Below are positions 36,212 to 43,967 of a DNA stretch of 64,000 nucleotides, piece after piece. Source of the stretch: Arthrobacter_J sp038199985 (GTDB taxonomy: Bacteria > Actinomycetota > Actinomycetes > Actinomycetales > Micrococcaceae); contig JBBPYK010000054.1 of assembly GCA_038199985.1 (NCBI GenBank), positions 1-64,000 of the forward strand, in the 5' to 3' direction. Positions within the stretch are counted from its first letter, which is position 1; every line of letters begins with the position of its first letter. The notes under the pieces are model-generated. The model was not told the origin of the DNA. It made no database searches and was given only the letters and a program-made list of their open reading frames with translations. The position numbers and the translations under genes were made by a program.

Positions 36212-37060
36212 TTGAGGCGTCTGGACTTCTGGGCGGCGGCTTCCTCGACCCGCCATCTGGTGGGTGCCATACGTGGTTTTGGGCTGCTACTCTTTCCCAC
36301 AGAATGTGTGGTCTGTGGTGCTCTCGATGCATCGTTGTGTCGTCGTTGCAGCATCATTTTTCGTCGGGCCACAGTTCGTCCCTTCCGTGCGGAATCCGAC
36401 GCCGCGTCGCTCCCCGACAGTGAGCCGCTCCCCGATAGTGAATGGTCGACTCGGGTGGTTCCAGCGGATGGGTTTGAACCGCTGGCAGTCACATCGGCTG
36501 GTGTCTACGGCAACGTCGTTTCACAAGTTTTACTGGCTTATAAGAATGGCGGCCATACTGATCTTGCGTCGCCGCTGCTCTCCGCTTTGGCCGGCGCCCT
36601 CCATCACGGGATCCAGGATTATCGGACGCACAAATCATCAATCCTGCTCATACCAGTACCTTCCAGAGGCAACTCGTTTCGGCGTCGTGGCTACGATCCC
36701 ATCGGGCTGCTCCTCAAACGCACTCAGCGGTGGCGCCTCCTTCCGGTGGGGACCACACTTGTCTCACCACTGAGTTACACCGTTCGATCGTCGATGCACC
36801 AAGCACTTCCGCAGGCATTGGTAGGTGGAAACCAGCTGGGCCTCGGCAAACGTAAACGCGCCACCAATGTTCGAGGAACTATGCGCGTCAGGACGTCCCG
36901 GCGAGCAGCTATCAATGGACGAGTCTGCGTGGTCGTGGACGATGTCCTCACCACGGGCTCAACGATCGCCGAAGTAACTCGTGCACTGCGAGACGCTGGC
37001 GGCCTCGTCGTCGGCGCCGTCGTCATAGCTGCCGCGACTGGAACCGGCACGGCAAACTGA
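36212..37060 (+). CDS. comF: ComF-family phosphoribosyltransferase-like protein
   Basis: A ComF-type protein of about 282 residues. An N-terminal Cys4-like zinc finger (PTECVVCGALDASLCRRCS) precedes the phosphoribosyltransferase domain with LLIPVPSRGNSFRRRGYDP and the PRPP loop CVVVDDVLTTGSTIAEV. In naturally competent bacteria ComF helps bring in single-stranded DNA; in most actinobacteria its role is unknown. The start is uncertain: TTG 36212 has GGTGGAG nine bases upstream, while GTG 36197, GTG 36188 and TTG 36176 extend the frame without better signals. It lies between lpqB and hpf as in mycobacteria (Rv3242c). Confidence 0.88.
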   Translation: MRRLDFWAAASSTRHLVGAIRGFGLLLFPTECVVCGALDASLCRRCSIIFRRATVRPFRAESDAASLPDSEPLPDSEWSTRVVPADGFEPLAVTSAGVYGNVVSQVLLAYKNGGHTDLASPLLSALAGALHHGIQDYRTHKSSILLIPVPSRGNSFRRRGYDPIGLLLKRTQRWRLLPVGTTLVSPLSYTVRSSMHQALPQALVGGNQLGLGKRKRATNVRGTMRVRTSRRAAINGRVCVVVDDVLTTGSTIAEVTRALRDAGGLVVGAVVIAAATGTGTAN

Positions 37061-37219
37061 CATCAGGCAAATCTCCAGCCTTCAAGGGGTGAATAAACAG
37101 CACCCGTGGACTACCTTGGAGTATGGGTACATCAACGAAGACAGCTACCCGTCGACAGCGGCTGAAAGGAGATATTCTTCAGTCGCTGTTGTGTCACCTA
37201 AGTGATTTTGGAGGGCACC

Positions 37220-37918
37220 ATGGAATTTATGATCAATGGACGCAACCTTGCCGTTTCTGAGCGCTTCCGGGAATACACCGCTGAGAAAGTGGACAAGATT
37301 GAGCAACTCGGAGACAAGGTGCAGCGAGTTGATGCAAAGGTCACCAAGCAGCCCAACGCGAAGCAAAGTGATTCGGCGTTGACGGTCGAGCTGACCGTCC
37401 TGGGCCGTGGCCCGGTGATCCGCGCCGAAGCGTCTGCAGCGGACAAATTCGCAGCGTTTGATCTTGCCTACACGAAGTTGCTTGAACGGCTCCGGCGCGC
37501 TCGAGATCGCAGAAAAGTGCACCATGGCCGTCACACTCCAATGTCGGTCCGTCAGGGAGGAACCGAGCAGCCTGGGGCACTGCCTCATGCGTCCGACGTG
37601 GATGATGCAAAGGCAACAGAGGATGGCTACGCCATTGACAACGATGTACCTGCCGGAGATTCGCCGGTACTGATACGGCGCAAGGTATTTCCGGGTACAC
37701 CCATGAGCCTCGACGACGCAGTGGACAACATGGAACTGGTAGGTCATGCGTTCTACCTATTCGTGGATTCCGGAACGGGTGCTCCCTCCGCCGTTTACCG
37801 CCGTAGTGGATGGACGTACGGCGTCATCACACTGGACGCCAAGTGTGCAGACGGTGGCGAGGATCCGCATGAGGAACTGCGGGCTTATCGTTCTGACGAA
37901 CCTGCGGTCTCACTTTAG
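37220..37918 (+). CDS. hpf: Ribosome hibernation promoting factor, long form
   Basis: A 232-residue long-form HPF. The N-terminal S30AE domain (1-105; INGRNLAVSERFREYTAEKV, RDRRK) sits in the mRNA/tRNA channel of 30S, and the C-terminal dimerisation domain (about 170-230; LIRRKVFPGTPMSLDDAVDN, HAFYLFVDSGTGAPSAVYRR) drives 100S ribosome pairing. ATG 37220 follows GGAGGG by five bases; GTG 37202 is less likely. A 159-base leader separates it from comF, so it may have its own promoter, as expected for a stationary-phase gene. Confidence 0.94.
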   Translation: MEFMINGRNLAVSERFREYTAEKVDKIEQLGDKVQRVDAKVTKQPNAKQSDSALTVELTVLGRGPVIRAEASAADKFAAFDLAYTKLLERLRRARDRRKVHHGRHTPMSVRQGGTEQPGALPHASDVDDAKATEDGYAIDNDVPAGDSPVLIRRKVFPGTPMSLDDAVDNMELVGHAFYLFVDSGTGAPSAVYRRSGWTYGVITLDAKCADGGEDPHEELRAYRSDEPAVSL

Positions 37919-37981
37919 AGCCCGCAAAATACCGTAACCCTAGGCCTCGAGAGCATACGAGGCATTGCATTGGCTGATAGT

Positions 37982-38019
37982 CGGCCCACCCGCCCGGTGA
38001 CAGCGCGGCAGGTGGGCCG
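37982..38019 (+). terminator. Hairpin between hpf and secA
   Basis: CGGCCCACC (37982-37990) pairs perfectly with GGTGGGCCG (38011-38019). The 20-base interior can form a further short CGC/GCG stem. It lies 63 bases after hpf and is not followed by a T-run. It probably separates hpf from secA transcription; a TAGACT -10-like hexamer for secA lies just downstream at 38064-38069. Confidence 0.6.
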
Positions 38020-38113
38020 AAGCCTTGACCGGAACTAAAACGCGACTTGGGGCGTCTCTCACGTAGACTAAACACGCCAGAAACCGGCGGCATCAGATTT
38101 GGAGCAATGACCC

Positions 38114-40849
38114 GTGCCATCACTTCTCGAACGAGTTCTTCGTACCGGCGACAAAAAGACGCTGAAACGGCTACGGAACTATGCAGACGCCATCAACGTA
38201 CTCGAGGACGAGTTCCGTGAGTTCTCGGATGCGGAGGTACGGGCCGAGACCGACAGGCTCAAAGCCCGCTACGAGGGCGGCGAAAGTCTGGACTCGCTCC
38301 TCCCGGAGGCGTTCGCAGCTGTGCGGGAAGCCGCTGCGCGCACCCTGGGGTTGCGTCACTTCGATGTGCAGCTTATGGGTGGCGCCGCGCTGCACCTGGG
38401 CAACATCGCGGAAATGAAAACCGGTGAAGGTAAAACGCTCGTGGCAACTGCGCCGGCATACCTCAATGCGCTGACGGGCAAGGGCGTCCACATTATTACC
38501 GTCAACGATTACTTGGCTGAGTATCAGTCGGATTTGATGGGTCGCGTATTTCGTTTCCTCGGCATGGAGACTGGCTGCATATTAGCCAACCAAGATCCGT
38601 CGGTTCGTCGAGAGCAGTACAGTGCGGACGTCACCTACGGGACGAATAACGAGTTCGGGTTCGATTATCTCCGCGACAATATGGCGTGGAGTAAGGACGA
38701 ACTTGTCCAACGCGGACACAATTTCGCAGTTGTCGATGAAGTCGATTCGATTCTTATCGATGAAGCGCGGACCCCGCTGATCATCTCGGGCCAGGCTACG
38801 GGCGACGTAAACCGCTGGTACACGGAGTTTTCCAAAGTTGTGCAGCGGCTCAAGCCTGAGATCGATTATGAAGTGGATGAGAAGAAGCGCACCGTAGGTG
38901 TTCTAGAGTCCGGAATCGAAAAGGTCGAGGACTATCTCGGGATCCACAACCTGTATGAGTCTGCAAACACGCCCCTGATCGGCTTCCTGAATAACGCCAT
39001 CAAGGCCAAGGAACTGTTCCAGCCGGATAAGGACTATGTGGTGCTCAAGGGCGAAGTCATGATCGTCGACGAGCACACCGGCCGTATCCTCGCGGGCCGC
39101 CGTTACAGTGAAGGTATGCATCAAGCGATTGAGGCAAAAGAAGGCGTGGAGATCAAGGCCGAGAACCAGACGCTGGCCACAGTCACCCTGCAGAATTACT
39201 TCCGATTGTACGAAAAGCTATCGGGTATGACGGGTACGGCAGAAACCGAAGCCGCAGAGTTCATGGGCACCTATTCACTGGGCGTTGTCGCTATTCCAAC
39301 CAACAGGCCGATGGCAAGGGCGGACCGCTCGGACCTGATTTATAAGAACGAGGTTGCGAAGTTCGATGCCGTTGTCATGGATATTGTTCAGCAGCACGAG
39401 AAGGGCCAGCCCATACTTGTTGGCACAACGAGTGTGGAGAAGAGCGAGTATCTGTCCAAGCAGTTGGCGAAGGCTGGCGTCCGGCATGAAGTCCTCAATG
39501 CCAAGAACCACGCACGTGAGGCGGCCATTGTCGCCCAAGCTGGCCGCAGGAACGCTGTAACCGTCGCAACAAACATGGCCGGCCGCGGAACGGACATCAT
39601 GTTGGGGGGCAACGCGGAATTCAACGCCGTTGCGGAACTGGAGAAACGCGGTCTCGACCCGGCTGAAAGCCCGGACGAGTACGAGGCGGCTTGGCCAGCG
39701 GCTCTGGAGGCAGCGCAGCGGGCCGTGGAGTCCGAACAGCAGGCAGTTCGCGAGCTCGGCGGGCTTTACGTTCTGGGCACCGAACGTCACGAATCGCGAC
39801 GAATCGACAATCAGTTGCGTGGCCGTTCCGGACGTCAGGGTGATCCAGGTGAGTCCCGTTTCTACCTCTCGCTAACGGACGACCTCATGCGCCTCTTCAA
39901 CTCCGGTGCTGCCGAACGCATTATGAATAGCTCCAACATGCCGGACGACGTGGCACTGGAGTCCAAGATCGTGTCGAAGGCCATCGAGAATGCCCAGGGA
40001 CAAGTCGAGGGTCGCAACGCGGAGCAGCGCAAGAACGTCCTCAAATACGACGACGTGCTAAACCGTCAGCGTGAGGCGATCTACGGAGACCGTCGGCGGA
40101 TCCTTGAAGGTGATGACCTGCATGAGAAGGTTCGCTTCTTCCTTGAGGATGTCGTTACCGCAATGGTCAAGGAAGCTACCGCGGAGGGCAATAGTGAGGA
40201 CTGGGACTATGACGTTCTCTGGACTAACTTGAAAACGTTGTATCCCATCGTGCTGACACCGACCGAGATTTTCGAGGAAGCAGGCAGACGCTCCGAAGTG
40301 ACGCCTGAATTCCTGCATCGAGAAATTCTTTCGGACGCAGAGGTCGCCTATCAGGAACGTGAAGCTGTTGTTGGTTACGACAGTATGCGCGAACTCGAGC
40401 GTCGAGTGGTGCTCTCTGTGATCGGACGTAAATGGCAGGAACACCTGTATGAGATGGACTATCTCAAAGAAGGTATCGGTCTACGGGCCATGGCCCAGCG
40501 TGACCCTCTGGTCGAGTACCAGCGCGAAGGGTACATCATGTTCCAGGCCATGATGGAGGCGATTCGTGAGGAGAGCATTGGATACCTTTTCAACCTCCAG
40601 GTCGAGACGTCTGCCCCTGCCTCAACGGGACTTCCGGGCGTGACCGACGGTCGTGGCGCCCTTCAGGGGGCGAACCTCAAGGTTGAGGGCCTAGACGCCC
40701 CCGAAAAGCCAGCGAGCCTGCAATTCAGCGCGCCCAATTCTCAAGGCGGGGTTGATACACGCGTGGAACGCTCCCGGAGCGCCGCTCGAGAAGCCGAAAA
40801 GTCTGACAAGGCGAAAGCAAAGAGCCAGTCCAAGAAGAGACGTAAATAG
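38114..40849 (+). CDS. secA: Preprotein translocase ATPase SecA
   Basis: A 911-residue SecA (SecA1 type), the motor that pushes unfolded preproteins through SecYEG. Walker A is MKTGEGKT (about 100-107), the DEAD-like box VDEVDSILIDEART, motif GTAGTAET-type segment GMTGTAETEAAEF, and NMAGRGTDIMLGGNAEF and QLRGRSGRQGDPG in the second motor domain. The preprotein-binding and helical scaffold regions are complete. The C-terminal cysteine-rich zinc motif is absent and replaced by a Lys/Ser-rich tail, as usual in actinobacteria. GTG 38114 has GGAG nine bases upstream. Confidence 0.97.
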   Translation: MPSLLERVLRTGDKKTLKRLRNYADAINVLEDEFREFSDAEVRAETDRLKARYEGGESLDSLLPEAFAAVREAAARTLGLRHFDVQLMGGAALHLGNIAEMKTGEGKTLVATAPAYLNALTGKGVHIITVNDYLAEYQSDLMGRVFRFLGMETGCILANQDPSVRREQYSADVTYGTNNEFGFDYLRDNMAWSKDELVQRGHNFAVVDEVDSILIDEARTPLIISGQATGDVNRWYTEFSKVVQRLKPEIDYEVDEKKRTVGVLESGIEKVEDYLGIHNLYESANTPLIGFLNNAIKAKELFQPDKDYVVLKGEVMIVDEHTGRILAGRRYSEGMHQAIEAKEGVEIKAENQTLATVTLQNYFRLYEKLSGMTGTAETEAAEFMGTYSLGVVAIPTNRPMARADRSDLIYKNEVAKFDAVVMDIVQQHEKGQPILVGTTSVEKSEYLSKQLAKAGVRHEVLNAKNHAREAAIVAQAGRRNAVTVATNMAGRGTDIMLGGNAEFNAVAELEKRGLDPAESPDEYEAAWPAALEAAQRAVESEQQAVRELGGLYVLGTERHESRRIDNQLRGRSGRQGDPGESRFYLSLTDDLMRLFNSGAAERIMNSSNMPDDVALESKIVSKAIENAQGQVEGRNAEQRKNVLKYDDVLNRQREAIYGDRRRILEGDDLHEKVRFFLEDVVTAMVKEATAEGNSEDWDYDVLWTNLKTLYPIVLTPTEIFEEAGRRSEVTPEFLHREILSDAEVAYQEREAVVGYDSMRELERRVVLSVIGRKWQEHLYEMDYLKEGIGLRAMAQRDPLVEYQREGYIMFQAMMEAIREESIGYLFNLQVETSAPASTGLPGVTDGRGALQGANLKVEGLDAPEKPASLQFSAPNSQGGVDTRVERSRSAAREAEKSDKAKAKSQSKKRRK

Positions 40850-40863
40850 GAACACCGATTGGT

Positions 40864-41433
40864 CTAACCAATTTCAAGGGCAGTGACTTTCCAGTTTCCG
40901 CGACGAAGCTCCAGTCTGAGAGCTACGGCGCGAACGCGAGTCTGTTCCGCTATCACCAAAGATGCTTCATAAGCGCCATCACGGACTTGGCACAGGCGTG
41001 TCGATCTGACGCTGATGCCGCGGTGCAGGCGAACGTCAGTCTTGCCCGTGGACCTACGGCGGAAATTTTGCACCAGAGAGGTCCGGATCTGTAGGCGCTC
41101 GAAACTCTTAGGGTCGAGCCACTGGGACATCTGCTTCAGCGGACGCGACCCGCTCAGTACTTCGACGGCAGCCTGGCCTACGGATGCAGCTATTGCTGAT
41201 AGGCGCTTTTCATCAACGATTGGGGTGGGTGGTGGTGCCGCGGCGATGGTGCGCCGCGCTATTGCAGGGCCCTTGGCCGGCCTCGAAGTTGCCAATGGCG
41301 TAACAACGGCTGGCTGAGGCGAGATCTCTTCTCCATGCGTCCGTCGCGGAATCGTTGGTCGCGGTTCTCCACTGGCGGAAGCCAAAGGATAGGTATCCAT
41401 CGATTGCGTCGGAAAGGGAAGCAGATTAGACAT
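40864..41433 (-). CDS. Rv3235-like DUF6459 protein
   Basis: A 189-residue protein with a disordered Pro/Ala/Arg-rich first half (PFPTQSMDTYPLAS, PRPTIPRRTHGEE) and a conserved C-terminal domain of about 110 residues: RLSAIAASVGQAAVEVLSGS, RPLKQMSQWLDPKSFERLQI and ALRLELRRGNWKVTALEIG. This is the DUF6459 pattern found as Rv3235 close to secA in mycobacteria. ATG 41433 has GAGGA six bases upstream; 41454 is a less likely start. It is convergent with secA and follows the LysM gene 64 bases later. Function unknown. Confidence 0.83.
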   Translation of the reverse strand: MSNLLPFPTQSMDTYPLASASGEPRPTIPRRTHGEEISPQPAVVTPLATSRPAKGPAIARRTIAAAPPPTPIVDEKRLSAIAASVGQAAVEVLSGSRPLKQMSQWLDPKSFERLQIRTSLVQNFRRRSTGKTDVRLHRGISVRSTRLCQVRDGAYEASLVIAEQTRVRAVALRLELRRGNWKVTALEIG

Positions 41434-41497
41434 GGGTGTTCCTCTCTGTGCCACTCAGAGTGACTATAATTTCGGCTGCGGATTGTTCGGTCCGGGG

Positions 41498-42214
41498 CTA
41501 CGGCAGGGGCGGTGCAATCAGTAGGGTGCCGGGTAGAAGGACATCGGGATCCGGGCCTACGAGATCGCGATTCACTGAATACCAGCGTTGCCACTGATCG
41601 GCGACTTGCTTGTCAGTCGCTGCTGGGCCGAGCTGGGTCGCTGCCAGACTCCAGAGGCAATCACCGGGCTTCACGGCTATCTCGTGGTGCTGTCTGGGGT
41701 CTTCTGCGCGCTGTTGCTTGACCAGAAGTCCACCCTGCGCTGGATGCTGCGTTGGTTTCCATTGGGGAGTCACCTCTTCTACCGTGGGGGTCTGCAGCTG
41801 AGTGTCCGTCCAATCTGGGGAGAGCGCAGGAGCATCGTTCGAGTAATTAGTAGAAGTCACAGTCGAGGGTGCTGAAGTCTCAGAGGCGGTGGCTGCAGGT
41901 ACGGCGATGAGATTGAATCCGAGGACGGCAACAGCGATTCGCTTCATATATTCGGGAGCTGCAGCCGCGGCGATCCGTTGCATGCGCTTGTTGGCGCTGC
42001 GGGCCAACAAACCCGCAACAAACGCGAGAATCAGGCTAGTCAACCACCACGCGAGCAGTAAGATTCCGACAGCGCTGGCTGCTAGACCCACGAGGTCCTG
42101 CAGGGATCCGGATGCTGATCGTCGTTCATTGAGGACCACGCCAGTTGCTACGAGCAAACCGCCGAGTGCGGCCGTGCTGATAGCCATAACCACGTCTGCC
42201 TGCAGTCTTCCCAC
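41498..42214 (-). CDS. Membrane protein with C-terminal LysM domain
   Basis: A 238-residue protein. Two N-terminal helices (about 10-30 and 43-70, GLLVATGVV and LAASAVGILLLAWWLTSLIL) are followed by a basic loop, a third hydrophobic segment ending VPAATASETSAP, a Thr/Pro-rich linker, and a C-terminal LysM domain (IAVKPGDCLWSLAATQLG, LLPGTLLIAPP) that should bind peptidoglycan. GTG 42214 is the best start because AGGAGG lies six bases upstream; a frame extension to 42244 and an internal ATG 42187 are alternatives. Its promoter region holds the phased TTTGATG array. The role is unknown; a wall-anchored membrane protein is inferred. Confidence 0.83.
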   Translation of the reverse strand: MGRLQADVVMAISTAALGGLLVATGVVLNERRSASGSLQDLVGLAASAVGILLLAWWLTSLILAFVAGLLARSANKRMQRIAAAAAPEYMKRIAVAVLGFNLIAVPAATASETSAPSTVTSTNYSNDAPALSPDWTDTQLQTPTVEEVTPQWKPTQHPAQGGLLVKQQRAEDPRQHHEIAVKPGDCLWSLAATQLGPAATDKQVADQWQRWYSVNRDLVGPDPDVLLPGTLLIAPPLP

Positions 42215-42252
42215 GTTTATCCTCCTGAATGCGTCGTCGAGCACCGAACGGA

Positions 42253-42329
42253 TTTGATGCTGTTTGATGTAGTTTGATGCGATTTACAACTATATGTCTA
42301 CCTTTGATCATGTTGGATGTCCAGTGATT
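42253..42329. promoter_or_regulatory. Helically phased TTTGATG direct-repeat array between divergent genes (candidate BldC operator)
   Basis: Heptamers at an exact 10-base step read TTTGATG (42253), TTTGATG (42263), TTTGATG (42273), TTTACAA (42283), TATGTCT (42293), TTTGATC (42303), TTGGATG (42313) and AGTGATT (42323). Three are identical and three more are close. All face one side of the helix and cover both divergent promoter regions. A BldC-like regulator is encoded 600 bases away. Confidence 0.65.
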
Positions 42330-42363
42330 GGCCGAATTGTGCCTTCGCGCATAGCCTGAAGTG

Positions 42364-42924
42364 ATGCGATGGGATGCACTTTTCGATGATCTAGACGGTC
42401 AGTTGGCAGCAGCCGAGTTCGCGACGGTCGAATCGGAAGTTTCCGAACGGGTACGCCTTGAGCAGTCCGGCATTGAGTTCGCAGACCGAATGCGGGGACA
42501 GGTGCAGCGTCACCTCAGGCTCAGAGTGGATGGCGGCACTGTTTTCGGAGGTGAAGTGACACATGTTGGAAGCGAATGGCTCGTCCTCAGGGATGGAACA
42601 CGGTCCATCCTGGTGCCCTTTCAGGGCCTGCAATCGGTAGAGGGACTGGGCCGCTTCTCCAGAGTTGAGAGCTCTGTCGGGCGTCGTCGTCTAGGGATGG
42701 CCTCTGCCTTTCGCGCTCTGGCGCGGGATCGTGCTGGCGTGGCTATCTATTTACGGGGTGAGGAACGACCATCATCGCTAGTGGGCACTATTGACAGAGT
42801 CGGCCGTGACTTCATTGAAGTTGCAGTAGGCCCCATAGGTGAGCTTCGCTCCGCCGAAAATATCTCTGGCGTCTACGCCGTACCGTTTTCAGCGTTACTA
42901 GCGGTTAGCTCGCAGTACCAGTGA
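42364..42924 (+). CDS. Unrecognised 186-residue protein beside the BldC-like gene
   Basis: I do not recognise a family. The protein is soluble, without signal peptide or membrane helix. Residues 1-50 are acidic and helical (WDALFDDLDGQLAAAEFATV); the rest is beta-rich and appears to contain two similar barrels: GGTVFGGEVTHVGSEWLVL with RDGTRSILVPFQGLQSV, and PSSLVGTIDRVGRDFIEVAV with ISGVYAVPFSALLAV. The repeated pattern G-x-V/I-x-x-V-G-x-x-x-(I/L)-x-V resembles Sm/SH3-like small barrels, which is inference. ATG 42364 (or GTG 42361) lacks a ribosome-binding site. It is divergent from the LysM gene and shares its phased-repeat control region. Confidence 0.72.
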   Translation: MRWDALFDDLDGQLAAAEFATVESEVSERVRLEQSGIEFADRMRGQVQRHLRLRVDGGTVFGGEVTHVGSEWLVLRDGTRSILVPFQGLQSVEGLGRFSRVESSVGRRRLGMASAFRALARDRAGVAIYLRGEERPSSLVGTIDRVGRDFIEVAVGPIGELRSAENISGVYAVPFSALLAVSSQYQ

Positions 42925-42940
42925 CGAAAGCTGCGCCGTT

Positions 42941-43159
42941 TCAAGCCTTCTCCTTGGCTTTGGCGTCTTGGATCTGCCGCCGGGCCTCGGCGTACTTGTC
43001 TTCGATGTACTGGTCGAGGACGGTCTGTTCTACCCGCCACTGACCACGTCCACCGATCTGGATCGCCGGCAGCTCACCGCTGCGGACAAGAGCATACATT
43101 TGTGAAGAAGATATCTGAAGCTCTTCGGCAACGTCAGTAAGGGTGAGGAAGCGTGCCAT
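42941..43159 (-). CDS. bldC: BldC-like MerR-type excisionase-family DNA-binding protein
   Basis: A 72-residue protein consisting of one winged helix (ARFLTLTDVAEELQISSSQM, YALVRSGELPAIQIGG, GQWRVEQTVLDQYIEDKY) plus a short Lys/Ala/Glu tail. Length and sequence match Streptomyces BldC, a developmental regulator that lacks the MerR dimerisation helix and binds direct repeats as head-to-tail multimers. ATG 43159 has AGGAGTATTA upstream. Its own upstream region, shared with the SAF gene, contains a second phased TTTGATG-like array, so autoregulation is likely. It is convergent with the 186-residue gene. Confidence 0.87.
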   Translation of the reverse strand: MARFLTLTDVAEELQISSSQMYALVRSGELPAIQIGGRGQWRVEQTVLDQYIEDKYAEARRQIQDAKAKEKA

Positions 43160-43223
43160 TAATACTCCTCAGGAAATCGAATGAACGGCTCATTACTGAA
43201 CAAGTCTGCCACTTCTAAAGGTA

Positions 43224-43290
43224 GTTGGTGCTGATTGGAGCAGTTATCCACAGTTTGCACCACTTTGATCACAAGCGTTTTTGTTTGATG
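43224..43290. promoter_or_regulatory. Second phased heptamer array in the bldC/SAF intergenic region
   Basis: At a 10-base step the units read GTTGGTG (43224), ATTGGAG (43234), TTATCCA (43244), TTTGCAC (43254), TTTGATC (43264), AGCGTTT (43274) and TTTGATG (43284). Two match the strong consensus of the first array nearly or fully and three more are related. The array lies upstream of both bldC and the SAF gene, fitting a BldC autoregulatory and target site. Confidence 0.55.
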
Positions 43291-43301
43291 AAGGTTTCGT
43301 T

Positions 43302-43307
43302 CAGAAT
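43302..43307 (+). promoter_or_regulatory. -10-like element for the SAF gene
   Basis: CAGAAT ends seven bases before ATG 43314, the spacing expected for a leaderless mRNA. There is no Shine-Dalgarno sequence before the ATG. The candidate -35 region overlaps the last repeats of the phased array, so bound regulator would compete with RNA polymerase. Confidence 0.45.
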
Positions 43308-43313
43308 AAGTAC

Positions 43314-43967
43314 ATGAGCACCAACCCTCCTACAGCTTCCTCGCCCAGCGCGCCTCGTCTCAAAAAACCTTCATGGCATGATCCACGGCTCCTTGTCGGC
43401 CTCCTCATCGTTTGTGCCTCGGTCGCGGGCGTGGTTGCCTTGGTCAACACGGCGGACCAGACTGTGGACGTCTATGCCGTTAAAAAGGATCTTCCGGTCG
43501 GCAGCAAGATCAACCACGAGGACCTTGACATCGTCGGCGTGCGTCTCGGTGGCGCTGAAGGGTCGTACGTAACTGTTGCCGAAGGGCTGCCCCATCGGGC
43601 TATGGCGATCTCCATGCTCCGAAGCAACGAACTCTTAACGGAGTCAGCCGTCGGGACAGCTGATGAACTGGACAGGCAGCCAGTGGGGTTGCTTGTCCGC
43701 CAACCACTTTCTACGGAAGCAACTGTCGGATCTTTTGTTGACGTGTGGGTCTCGGTTCAGGGCGAGAGCCGGCATTTTGAAAAAGCACAACTACTTCTTG
43801 AAGGTGTTGAAGTAGCGTCGAGGGAAGACTCTGAGTCGGCGCTGGGCGGTACGAACGCGACAACCGTGCAGGTGCTGGTCAAGGAAGACAAGATGGGCGC
43901 GTTGTTGGATGCTATCTCCAATGAAGCAAAAATTGCAGTCATTCCCAACCCTGGGGGTGCGCAATGA
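43314..43967 (+). CDS. SAF-domain membrane protein (CpaB/RcpC-like)
   Basis: A 217-residue protein. A short Pro/Ser-rich cytoplasmic N terminus is followed by one transmembrane helix (about 27-46, LLVGLLIVCASVAGVVALV) and an extracytoplasmic SAF domain: VYAVKKDLPVGSKINHEDLD and AMAISMLRSNELLTESAVG. Such domains occur in CpaB/RcpC, which work at the outer side of Tad pilus machines, and in antifreeze and flagellar P-ring proteins. No TadA/B/C, pilin or prepilin peptidase gene is near, so a pilus role is not supported. It is coupled by a four-base ATGA overlap to the CpaE-like gene. Confidence 0.83.
   Translation: MSTNPPTASSPSAPRLKKPSWHDPRLLVGLLIVCASVAGVVALVNTADQTVDVYAVKKDLPVGSKINHEDLDIVGVRLGGAEGSYVTVAEGLPHRAMAISMLRSNELLTESAVGTADELDRQPVGLLVRQPLSTEATVGSFVDVWVSVQGESRHFEKAQLLLEGVEVASREDSESALGGTNATTVQVLVKEDKMGALLDAISNEAKIAVIPNPGGAQ

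Noticed and set aside
37123..37260. Short upstream open frame overlapping the hpf start
   Set aside because: Its ATG has no properly spaced ribosome-binding site and its sequence has no protein-like features, so a regulatory uORF cannot be supported.
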